Below the pieces are notes generated by a model. It was not told the DNA's origin and searched no databases. It worked only from the letters and a program-made list of their open reading frames with translations. Below are positions 42,448 through 50,053 of a stretch of DNA of 54,982 bases, in pieces. Both the position numbers and the translations under genes were made by a program. This DNA is from Opitutales bacterium (GTDB lineage Bacteria > Verrucomicrobiota > Verrucomicrobiia > Opitutales > UBA953). Position 1 is the first letter of the stretch. Each line of letters begins with the position of its first letter. Location of the stretch: positions 1 to 54,982 of the forward strand of contig JANRFG010000031.1 in NCBI GenBank assembly GCA_030725715.1. Direction: 5' to 3'.

Positions 42448-44049
42448 TCATGCCTTGCCTGTCGCGACGTCGGTGATGTCGCCCGCCGCCGAGTTGTCTT
42501 CGCTGATCACGGTGAAGTCGGTGCCGGAGACGAGTTCGCCCGGCATGCCTTCCATCAGGCGGACGGCGATGCGCAGACCCGGGTGGCGCTTGGCCAGCCC
42601 GTGCAGCAACGTGCCGGGCTCGGCGATCGGACAGCAGATCAGGAGCGAGCCGGCTTCGGCCACGCCGGCTTCGTTGAGCACTTCGAGCGAGCCGCCGTCG
42701 CCGCAGAGCGCGCGGACGCCGGCTTTCTGGAGGCGACGCACCAGGACGATGTCGCTGTCGACGATCGTGAGCGGGATGCCTTTGAGGCGCAGGTCTTCGC
42801 CGACACGTCGGCCCACGTCGCCGTAGCCGACGATGATGGCGTGGCCGGGAATGACCGCCTGACCCACGGTGGGCCGGCTGGCGGCCCGACGGACGCGCTG
42901 GCGGAGACGTCGATAGAGGCTGGGATTGAGGGCGATGGAGATCATCGAGGCCGCGACGAGGCCGTTCCAGACCGGCTGGCCGATGAGGCCCAGCGCCTTG
43001 GCGGAAGTCCCCAGCACGAAGGTGAACTCGCCGATCTGACTCAAGGCCGCGCCGATCTGCGCGGACATGGCGCGGGTTTCGCCGGTGAGCCGGACGAGCA
43101 GGGAAGCCGCGAGCGGCTTACCGATCACGACCACGCCCAGGAGCACCAGCACGGGCAGCGGATGGGCGATCAGGTCGGCCGGGTCGAAGAGCAAGCCGAC
43201 CGAGACGAAGAACAGCACCGCGAATGCGTCACGCAGCGGCAAGGCTTCGGCCGCGGCCCGGGCCGAGAACTCCGAACGTCCCACGACGAGGCCCGCCAGA
43301 AAAGCCCCCAGCGCCATCGAGACGCCGAAGAACTTGGCGGCGAGCAGCGCCATGCCGGGCGCGAGCGCGAGCGTGGCGAGGGTGAAGAGTTCGCGGGACT
43401 TGGTCGCATTGACCTTGGCGAGCATCCATGGGATGACGCGTCCGCCGATCAGGATGGCCAGCGTGGCGCAGAGCACGACCTTGCCGGCGGCGACGAGGAG
43501 CGGGAGAGCAAGACGCCCGAGGTCGCCACTGCCTTCGGCGGCGAGCACCGGCAGGGCGACGAGGAGCAGGACGGTGAGCAGGTCTTCGACCACCACCCAG
43601 CCGACGGCGATGTGCCCCGCGCGCGTGGAGAGGTCGCGGTTCTCGTTCAAGACCCGCATCAGCACGACGGTGCTGGCCACCGAGATCGCCAGACCGGCGA
43701 CCAAGGCTTCGTCCGGAGCGATGCCGATGGCGCTAAGTCCGCCCCAGGTCAGCAGGGTCGTCAGCAGGCTGGTCAGCAACGCGCCCGGCACGGAGACGCG
43801 CCAGACGGCGAAGAGCTCGTGGAGGTGGAATTTGAGGCCGACACCGAACATGAGCAGGATGATGCCCATTTCCGCGAACTGCTCGGCGACCTGGAGGTTG
43901 GCGGTGAAGCCCGGCGTGTGCGGCCCGACGGCGACGCCCGCGAGGAGGAAGCCGACCACCGGGGAGAGCCCCAATCGGTGGGCGAGGTAGCCCAAGATCA
44001 ACGCCGCGGCCATGGCGGCGGCGAAAGTCAGCACGATATCATTGCCCAT
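42448..44049 (-). CDS. CPA2-family cation:proton antiporter with TrkA-N domain
   Basis: A 533-residue Kef/YbaL-type transporter. About residues 1-385 hold 12-13 membrane segments, with LGYLAHRLGLSPVVGFLLAGVAVGP at the N-terminus and the conserved helix SVASTVVLMRVL. A TrkA-N Rossmann domain follows (IIVGYGDVGRRVGEDL, near 405) and binds NAD or another nucleotide as a gate. Probably exchanges K+ or Na+ for protons. The start at 44049 follows the membrane topology; M1 of the longer frame adds 12 non-family residues. Divergent from hemL. Confidence 0.92.
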   Translation of the reverse strand: MGNDIVLTFAAAMAAALILGYLAHRLGLSPVVGFLLAGVAVGPHTPGFTANLQVAEQFAEMGIILLMFGVGLKFHLHELFAVWRVSVPGALLTSLLTTLLTWGGLSAIGIAPDEALVAGLAISVASTVVLMRVLNENRDLSTRAGHIAVGWVVVEDLLTVLLLVALPVLAAEGSGDLGRLALPLLVAAGKVVLCATLAILIGGRVIPWMLAKVNATKSRELFTLATLALAPGMALLAAKFFGVSMALGAFLAGLVVGRSEFSARAAAEALPLRDAFAVLFFVSVGLLFDPADLIAHPLPVLVLLGVVVIGKPLAASLLVRLTGETRAMSAQIGAALSQIGEFTFVLGTSAKALGLIGQPVWNGLVAASMISIALNPSLYRRLRQRVRRAASRPTVGQAVIPGHAIIVGYGDVGRRVGEDLRLKGIPLTIVDSDIVLVRRLQKAGVRALCGDGGSLEVLNEAGVAEAGSLLICCPIAEPGTLLHGLAKRHPGLRIAVRLMEGMPGELVSGTDFTVISEDNSAAGDITDVATGKA

Positions 44050-44109
44050 CACCCTGCTTGGTAGGTCCGTGCCGAGAGACCGCAAGCCTCCCCGAAACTC
44101 GCTCGACGC

Positions 44110-44137
44110 TTGCCCCGCAGGGGTGACTCCATACCTC
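44110..44137 (+). promoter_or_regulatory. Promoter of hemL, probably leaderless
   Basis: TTGCCC, a 16-bp spacer and TACCTC, ending 7 bp before the GTG at 44145. Transcription would begin at or within one base of the start codon. Confidence 0.45.
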
Positions 44138-44144
44138 TGGATGG

Positions 44145-45422
44145 GTGAATACCTCGGAGCAGCTTTTCCAACGCGCCCTCTCGATGATCCCGGGCGGCGT
44201 CAATTCCCCGGTCCGCGCTTTCCGCTCGGTCGGCGGCACCCCTTTCTTCACCAAGTCGGCCAACGGCGCCCGTCTGACGACGGCCGACGACCAGGAGCTG
44301 GTGGACTTCGTCCTGACCTGGGGTCCGGCCATCCACGGCCATAACGACCCGGATATCCGCGCGGCGATCCGCGAGGCCCTCGACCGCGGCACGAGCTTCG
44401 GCACCCCGAACCCGCTCGAGGTCGAGATGGCCGAACTGATCCTGTCCTGCGTCCCGGCGGTGAAGAAGGTCCGCATGACCAACAGCGGCACCGAAGCCAC
44501 GATGTCCGCCATCCGCCTCGCCCGCGGTTACACCGGCCGTAATAAGATCATCAAGTTCTCGGGCTGCTACCACGGCCACGTCGATTCGCTCCTCGTGAAG
44601 GCCGGCTCCGGCGCGCTCACGCAGGGCAATCCCGATTCCGCCGGCGTCACGCCCGGTACCGCCGCCGACACCCTCGTCGCCGAATACAATAATCTGCCCG
44701 CCCTCTCCGCGCTCTTCGATGCCAATGCCGGCCAGATCGCCGGCCTGATCGTCGAGCCGTTCCCGGCCAACGTCGGCCTGATCCTGCCCGACGCCGGTTT
44801 CCTCGCCGGGCTCCGTGAGCTGTGCACGAAGCACGGCACGGTGCTCATCTTCGACGAAGTGATGACGGGCTTCCGTCTCTCCCTCGCGGGCACGCAGGGC
44901 CTGCATGACGTCGTCCCGGACCTCGTCTGCATGGGCAAGATCATCGGCGGCGGCCTCCCGGTCGGCGCCTTCGGCGGCAAGGTCGAGATCATGGACAAAC
45001 TCGCTCCGCTCGGCCCGGTCTATCAGGCCGGCACGCTCTCGGGCAATCCGCTCGCCATGGCCGCCGGCCTCGCCGCGGTCCGTAAGTTGAAGTCCCAGAA
45101 TCCTTACGCGCGTCTCGACGTCCTCGGCCGTCGCGTCCGCGACACGCTCCTCGCCGCCGCGCAGGCCAAGGGCATCCCGCTCCAGGTCCCGCAGGTCGGC
45201 TCGATGTTCTCGCTCTACTTCAATACCGAGAAGGTCCGTAACTACGACCAGGCCATCGCCTCCGACGGCGACCTGTACCGCAAGGTCTTCCGCACCGCGC
45301 TCGACAAGGGCGTCTACCTCGCGCCTTCGCCTTACGAGACCGCGTTCATCTCCACCGCCCACGAGGGCAAGGACATCGACAAGGCCTGCGAAGTCCTCGA
45401 CGCCGCCGTGCGCGCCCTCTGA
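44145..45422 (+). CDS. hemL: Glutamate-1-semialdehyde 2,1-aminomutase
   Basis: Makes 5-aminolevulinate from glutamate-1-semialdehyde (C5 heme pathway) with PLP. The 425-residue protein starts [23 protein letters not shown], a strong family signature. [17 protein letters not shown] and FDEVMTGFR follow, and the PLP lysine is K265 in [16 protein letters not shown]. Start is GTG at 44145. proC follows by 2 bp, so both genes share a transcript. Confidence 0.97.
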   Translation: MNTSEQLFQRALSMIPGGVNSPVRAFRSVGGTPFFTKSANGARLTTADDQELVDFVLTWGPAIHGHNDPDIRAAIREALDRGTSFGTPNPLEVEMAELILSCVPAVKKVRMTNSGTEATMSAIRLARGYTGRNKIIKFSGCYHGHVDSLLVKAGSGALTQGNPDSAGVTPGTAADTLVAEYNNLPALSALFDANAGQIAGLIVEPFPANVGLILPDAGFLAGLRELCTKHGTVLIFDEVMTGFRLSLAGTQGLHDVVPDLVCMGKIIGGGLPVGAFGGKVEIMDKLAPLGPVYQAGTLSGNPLAMAAGLAAVRKLKSQNPYARLDVLGRRVRDTLLAAAQAKGIPLQVPQVGSMFSLYFNTEKVRNYDQAIASDGDLYRKVFRTALDKGVYLAPSPYETAFISTAHEGKDIDKACEVLDAAVRAL

Positions 45423-45424
45423 TC

Positions 45425-46228
45425 ATGCCCAGACTCGCTTTCATCGGTTCTGGACGCATGGCAGGCGCCATGGTGCATGGCCTGCTTCGTTCGGGCGCCT
45501 GCGCCCCAGCTGACATCACCGTCATCGGTGGCAACGATTCCACCGCCGTCGACCTCTCCAAGGCTGCCGGCGTCCGCGTGGCCGCGACCCCGGCCGAGCT
45601 CCTGGCCGGCGCCGATGCGGTCGTGCTCGCCTGCAAGCCGCAGCAGTTCGCCGACCTCGACAAGTCCTACGCCACGCTCGCGCAGGGCAGGCTCGTGCTC
45701 TCCATCCTCGCCGGCACGCGCCTCGCGACCATCGGAGCCTTCTTCTCGTCCGCCCGTAATGTCGCGCGCGCCATGCCGAATACCCCGGGCGCCGTCGGGC
45801 AGGGCATCAGCGCCCGTTGTTCCGCGACCCCGCTCGCGGCTACCGACGCCCAGATCGTCGACTCGATCCTCTCCGGTCTCGGTCCGGTGATCGAACTCCC
45901 TGAGTCCATGTTCGACGCCGTCACCGCCGTCTCCGGTAGCGGCCCCGGTTTCTTCTTCGAATACGTCGCCGCCTACGAAGAGGCCGCCGTCGCCTTGGGC
46001 TTCACGCCCGAGCAGGCCAAGCTCCTCGTCCGCCAGACCTTCAGTGGTTCGCTCGCGCTCCTCGCCGCTACCGGTGAGACGCCCGTGAACCTGCGCATCC
46101 AGGTGACTTCGCCCGGTGGCACGACCAAGGCCGGTCTCGATGCTCTGGAGGCCGGTAAGTTCCGCGCGATCGTCGCCTCCGCCCTCCTCGCCGCCAAGCA
46201 GCGTGGCGAAGAGCTGGGCAAGAAGTGA
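45425..46228 (+). CDS. proC: Pyrroline-5-carboxylate reductase
   Basis: Last step of proline synthesis, NAD(P)H-dependent. The 267-residue protein has FIGSGRMAGAMVHGL at the N-terminus (Rossmann), ACKPQQFADL, RAMPNTPGAVGQG, AVSGSGPGFFFEYVAA and SPGGTTKAGLDALE. All catalytic-domain motifs are intact and the length is standard. It is the second gene after hemL. Confidence 0.97.
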   Translation: MPRLAFIGSGRMAGAMVHGLLRSGACAPADITVIGGNDSTAVDLSKAAGVRVAATPAELLAGADAVVLACKPQQFADLDKSYATLAQGRLVLSILAGTRLATIGAFFSSARNVARAMPNTPGAVGQGISARCSATPLAATDAQIVDSILSGLGPVIELPESMFDAVTAVSGSGPGFFFEYVAAYEEAAVALGFTPEQAKLLVRQTFSGSLALLAATGETPVNLRIQVTSPGGTTKAGLDALEAGKFRAIVASALLAAKQRGEELGKK

Positions 46229-46248
46229 GGCGTCCTCATGGTCTTGCG

Positions 46249-46307
46249 GGTAGGGTCAGCACTGCGTGCTGACCTAGGCTAGGTCACGACGCAGTCGTGA
46301 CCCTACC
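46249..46307. repeat. Tail-to-tail pair of GGTAG 29-bp hairpins
   Basis: Plus-strand copy 46249-46277: GGTAG, GGTCAGCAC, TGC, GTGCTGACC, TAG. Minus-strand copy 46279-46307: stem GGTCACGAC/GTCGTGACC, ending CTACC. Both 9-bp stems are perfect but differ from each other by compensatory swaps (CAGCAC versus CACGAC). Between the convergent proC and membrane-protein genes. Confidence 0.9.
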
Positions 46308-46338
46308 AGCGTATGATTCCCATACTACCCGTTCGGGG

Positions 46339-46815
46339 TCAGCCTTGGGCTGTTACTGGCATCATCCGTCGGCGTAGGTCCCAGCAGTTGCCTACGGCGA
46401 GGAAGATCGGCACGACGGTCACGAAGCCGTAGAACGGATACCAGAAGAACATGATGAGCGAGTCGTGGAAGCGAAGCCCTTGGAAGGACTCCATCACGCC
46501 CCGCCAGGCGAGGCTCTGGGTGAATTCATAGCCCGCGACGACGACCAGCATGCAGGCGGCGAAGATCAGCGTGCCCAGCAGCAAGGCCGCTGGACCGTAA
46601 GTCCATACTTTCCACGCTTTCGTCCTGCCGAGGCGTCCGGCGAGCAGGCGCGTCACCAGGATGCCGGTCGGGATGCTGCCTAGCAGATACCAGCCAGTCA
46701 TCCGCGTGAAAAAATCTCCCCCGAGGCTTTTCAAGACCGCCAGGGCGACGCCGCCCCAGAGCAGACCGTAGACGGCGCCGAGTCGGTTCAGGTTGGGCGA
46801 GCGGGTGCTTTCCAT
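46339..46815 (-). CDS. Hypothetical membrane protein
   Basis: A 158-residue protein not recognised. Four hydrophobic segments (about 11-28, 39-58, 73-97, 118-142), with a basic loop GRLGRTKAWKVW between the second and third and a basic C-terminus (LRRRMMPVTAQG). No enzyme motif is visible. Its upstream region is the most AT-rich stretch nearby and carries a clear promoter. The gene stands alone, flanked on both sides by repeats. Confidence 0.72.
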   Translation of the reverse strand: MESTRSPNLNRLGAVYGLLWGGVALAVLKSLGGDFFTRMTGWYLLGSIPTGILVTRLLAGRLGRTKAWKVWTYGPAALLLGTLIFAACMLVVVAGYEFTQSLAWRGVMESFQGLRFHDSLIMFFWYPFYGFVTVVPIFLAVGNCWDLRRRMMPVTAQG

Positions 46816-46823
46816 GACGGCAA

Positions 46824-46851
46824 TTATTACTTACACCAGTAATTCAGCCAA
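46824..46851 (-). promoter_or_regulatory. Promoter of the 46339 membrane protein, near-leaderless
   Basis: On the minus strand, TTGGCT, a 16-bp spacer and TAATAA, ending 8 bp before the ATG at 46815. A small inverted repeat ATTAC/GTAAT overlaps the -10 region and could be an operator. Confidence 0.5.
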
Positions 46852-46952
46852 CTTTCTATATGCAGAATATATGCAAGTGGGCCGGGTTATCTCGCCCATT
46901 AGGACCGCGGGGAAGTCGTGATTCACGCCGTTTGAAGCGACCTAATCGTGGC

Positions 46953-46981
46953 TTAGGACAGCACGTGGTGCTGTCCCTACC
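46953..46981 (-). repeat. GGTAG 29-bp hairpin element
   Basis: Minus-strand copy: GGTAG, GGACAGCAC, CAC, GTGCTGTCC, TAA. It matches the plus-strand copy at 22719-22747 in all but the last base, in the opposite orientation and 24 kb away. Confidence 0.9.
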
Positions 46982-46991
46982 TTTTAAACCC

Positions 46992-47019
46992 CATACTCAA
47001 TACTCGTTACTCTATACTC
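46992..47019 (-). repeat. Heptad array (NATACTC words)
   Basis: Four words: catactc, aatactc, gttactc, tatactc. Just downstream of the last sulfatase gene (stop at 47028). Confidence 0.85.
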
Positions 47020-47027
47020 TCACCCGC

Positions 47028-48683
47028 CTACTTCTTCTTGGCTTTCTTGACGGCTTGGCCGCCGGGCAGGCGCTTCTGGCCTTGGTTGGGCAGCGGGCCG
47101 GCGAGGGGCGGGGTCTCGAAATACTTGCCGTCTTCGAGCATGCGCGGGTCGCCGGTCTCGCGGAGGATCGCGAAGAGGCGCTCGGTCATTTCCTTGCGTA
47201 AGGCGGCATAGGCGGGTGACTCGGCCACGTTGTTCATCTCGTGCGGATCCGCCTTCAGGTCGTAGAGCTCGAACATCGGGCGCCGGCCGTAGAACTTCTC
47301 GAAGAGCGCGGACCACTCGGGGGATTTTCGGGCGCCGACGAACCAGGCCTTGGTCGGGCCGGCATCGTCGTCAGGCAGAGTCACGAAAGTCGTCTGGGCG
47401 AGCTCAGCGAAGGTCGGCTCATCTGTGCCGTCGAGACGGTACGGATTGCCCAGCGGCCAGCGCTCGGGCTTGAAGTTCACGATCAGGACGTGTTCCTGGG
47501 TGCGCAGGGCGCGCTGCGGGTAGGGCGAGTAGTCCGGGCGGGCGATCTCGACGTGACGTTCGCGGCCGGCGACGACCCAGGTGCGGGTCGGGTCGACCTG
47601 GCCTTGTCGGTCGGACTGCAGGACGTTCCAGAGCGAACGTCCGGTCATCACCGCGGGCGGCTTCACGCCGCCGGCTTCGAGGAAGGTCGGGGCGAGGTCG
47701 GGTAGGGTCACCATGTCGTCCACCACGCGTCCGCCCTTTACGCCGGCGCCGGCGACGATGAGCGAGACGCCCGTGCCGAAGCCGTAGAGGTTGCACTTGC
47801 CGTGCGGGAAGCCCGGGGCGCCGTGGTCGCCGCTCACGGCGATCAGCGTCTTGCCGCGTTCGCCGGCGCGGTCGAGTTCTTCGAGCAATACGCCCATCGC
47901 GGCGTCGAGGGCCTGGACTTCGCCGAGGTAGTCGGCGAGGTCTTCGCGCACTACCGGGACGTCGGGCAGGAAGGCCGGCAGCTTGCCCTTGAGGGCGTCG
48001 GGATCGAGGCCCCAGAGTTTCTGGCCACTGCCACGTACCCACGCGCGGTGGGTGTTGGTCGGGCCGAACCAATAGGCGAAGGGCTGGCCGGCGGCCTTGG
48101 CCGCGAGCATCGCCTTGAAATTGCCGCGGACCTCTTCGAGGAGCTTGGCGCGGGCCGCCTCGACCGTGGCGCCCTTCGCCACCAGGTCGGTCGCGTTTTC
48201 CGAGAAGTTGTTGAAGGCGCGTCCTGACTTCTCGAAGGCGTGCTGCTGGCCGCCGTAAGGGGCGTCGGCGGGCGAGCCCGGGCTCCAGACCTTATAGGAC
48301 TTGCCGAGGTGGTAGCCGGCGTCGCGCAGCAGCAGCGGGTAGGTCGGGATGGATTCGTCCCAGACCGCGCCTTGGAGGATGGCGCCGCGGCCGGTACGCC
48401 AGAAGTGCTGGCCCGAGAGCAGCGAGCTACGGCAGGGCGTGCAGGAGGGCGCGTTGACGTGCGCGTTGCGGAAGAGCACGCCTTCCTTCGCCAGGCGGTC
48501 TAGGTTCGGGGTTCGGAGCAGGCCGTTCGTGCCGGCGAGGTCGCCATGTTCGGCGTAGATGCGCGCGAAGCGGCCCCAGTCGTCGGCGAAGAAGAAGAGG
48601 ATGTTCGGGCGCTCCGGCGCCGAGAGGGCGAAGCCGGACGCGGCGAAGAGCAGGACAGAAAGGTATCCGAAGATGAGTCTCAT
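47028..48683 (-). CDS. Exported sulfatase (S1 family) with CTPCR active-site motif
   Basis: A 551-residue arylsulfatase-fold enzyme with a signal peptide (about 1-21). RPNILFFFADDWGR is the N-terminal metal site. The formylglycine Cys is C81 in APSCTPCRSSLLSG; the motif is C-x-P-C-R instead of the usual C-x-P-S/A-R. SGDHGAPGFPHGK supplies the later metal ligands. ELYDLKADPHEMNNVA is the common C-terminal sulfatase string. Related to heparan N-sulfatase-like groups; natural substrate unknown. The C-terminus is Lys-rich. Its start overlaps the stop of the preceding sulfatase (ATGA). Confidence 0.9.
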   Translation of the reverse strand: MRLIFGYLSVLLFAASGFALSAPERPNILFFFADDWGRFARIYAEHGDLAGTNGLLRTPNLDRLAKEGVLFRNAHVNAPSCTPCRSSLLSGQHFWRTGRGAILQGAVWDESIPTYPLLLRDAGYHLGKSYKVWSPGSPADAPYGGQQHAFEKSGRAFNNFSENATDLVAKGATVEAARAKLLEEVRGNFKAMLAAKAAGQPFAYWFGPTNTHRAWVRGSGQKLWGLDPDALKGKLPAFLPDVPVVREDLADYLGEVQALDAAMGVLLEELDRAGERGKTLIAVSGDHGAPGFPHGKCNLYGFGTGVSLIVAGAGVKGGRVVDDMVTLPDLAPTFLEAGGVKPPAVMTGRSLWNVLQSDRQGQVDPTRTWVVAGRERHVEIARPDYSPYPQRALRTQEHVLIVNFKPERWPLGNPYRLDGTDEPTFAELAQTTFVTLPDDDAGPTKAWFVGARKSPEWSALFEKFYGRRPMFELYDLKADPHEMNNVAESPAYAALRKEMTERLFAILRETGDPRMLEDGKYFETPPLAGPLPNQGQKRLPGGQAVKKAKKK

Positions 48684-50050
48684 GGCGTCAGTTTAGGTAA
48701 GGATCGGAGGCGGGTGGTAAGGTCTTGGAGCACCGGAGCGTGCTGGGCGGCCACGTTATGCGACTCTTCTGGGTCCTGGTCGTGGTCGTAAAGTTCCGTC
48801 TGTCCATCGCTCCACTGGGTGAAGCGCCAGCGGGCGGTGCGCACGCTCTGACCGTGAAGTTTGGGGCCGCGCGTGACGAGGGTGAAGGCGGCGTCCTTGA
48901 TGGGGGCGACGGGGTCGTTCAGGATCGGGCGCAAGCTCGATCCGGCGGCGGCGTGCGGCATCTTCAGGCCGCAGAGGTCGGCGATCGTGGGATAGATGTC
49001 GACGAATTCGGTCAGCGAGCGCGTCGTCTGTCCGCCCTTCATCCCGGGCGCCGCGATGATGAGCGGCGCACGGCAGCTGCGCTCGAAGAGGGTGTTCTTA
49101 TTCCACCACTGGCGCTCGCCCGTGTGGTAGCCGTGGTCGCCGACGAAGACGACGATGGTCTTTTCCCAGAGGCCGTTTTTATCGAGCGCGTCGAGGACCC
49201 GGCCGAGTTGCGCGTCCATGTAGCTGGTCGCTGCACAGTAGGCGCGGAATAGTTCCTGCCACTCCCGTGTCGTGAATTTTCCGAAGGCTAGGCCGTAGTC
49301 GCCGAACCCGACGCTCTCCTTGCGTGCCGGGGTGGTGTCGGCGGGGTCGCGCCAAGGCTGCAAGCTGTCGGCCGGATAGAGATCGAAGTATTTCTTGGGC
49401 GCGATGAAAGGGTCGTGCGGCTTCATGAAGCCGCAGCCGATGAACCAAGGCTTGTCTCCGAGTTTCTCGATCATCGCCACGGTGGCGGCGGCAATCTGGC
49501 CATCCGGCTGATCGTCATCGGTGCCATCGGCGGCCCCCCATACGCACCATTTCAAGGCGCCGTTGGTCACGTCCCGGCCGGCGAGCATCTTGCGGCCGAC
49601 CTTGGTCGTCTCAAAGTCCTGTGCCGTTTGCCAGGAGCGATCGGCGTCCACCCAGCGCAGTCTTGCCGCCGTGTCTTTGCCCCCGCCGAGGTGGTAGATC
49701 TTGCCGAAGGCGTGCGCCTGCCAGCCGGCTTCCTTGCAGAGTTGAGGAAGCGTGACGATGTCCGGCAGCTTCTGCCTCAGGGGGATGTCATTGCCCACGA
49801 TGCCCGTCTGCTCCGCTCGTAAGCCGGTCAGCATGCTGCTGCGGCTCGGGTTGCAGACGGGATACTGAACGTAAGCCCGTTCGAAGGTCGTTCCGCGGGA
49901 ACGCAGACGATCGAGATTCGGGGTCTTCACGGCCGCCTTCGTGAACGCTCCGCCGAAGTCCCTCAGGTCATCTGCCATGATGAGCAGGACATTGGGCTTG
50001 GCTTGGGCCAACCCGGTCAGGGGGAGAAGCAGCAGGGCGAGCAGGCGCAT
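48680..50050 (-). CDS. Exported sulfatase (iduronate-2-sulfatase-like)
   Basis: A 456-residue S1 sulfatase with a short signal peptide (MRLLALLLLPLTGLAQA). KPNVLLIMADDLRDFGG, then C66 in PVCNPSRSSMLTG (formylglycine site), FGKIYHLGG, CGFMKPHDPFIAPKKYFDLY and FVGDHGYHTGERQWWNKNTLFE follow. These are close to iduronate-2-sulfatase and related choline-sulfatase-like groups. ELYDHDQDPEESHNVA closes the domain. It lies in the middle of a three-gene operon: 3 bp after the first sulfatase and overlapping the third. Confidence 0.93.
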   Translation of the reverse strand: MRLLALLLLPLTGLAQAKPNVLLIMADDLRDFGGAFTKAAVKTPNLDRLRSRGTTFERAYVQYPVCNPSRSSMLTGLRAEQTGIVGNDIPLRQKLPDIVTLPQLCKEAGWQAHAFGKIYHLGGGKDTAARLRWVDADRSWQTAQDFETTKVGRKMLAGRDVTNGALKWCVWGAADGTDDDQPDGQIAAATVAMIEKLGDKPWFIGCGFMKPHDPFIAPKKYFDLYPADSLQPWRDPADTTPARKESVGFGDYGLAFGKFTTREWQELFRAYCAATSYMDAQLGRVLDALDKNGLWEKTIVVFVGDHGYHTGERQWWNKNTLFERSCRAPLIIAAPGMKGGQTTRSLTEFVDIYPTIADLCGLKMPHAAAGSSLRPILNDPVAPIKDAAFTLVTRGPKLHGQSVRTARWRFTQWSDGQTELYDHDQDPEESHNVAAQHAPVLQDLTTRLRSLPKLTP

Positions 50051-50053
50051 GAT

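Noticed and set aside
4296-47019. CRISPR array.
   Set aside because: The short periodic arrays have units of 6-8 nt, no spacers of 25-40 nt and no cas genes nearby.
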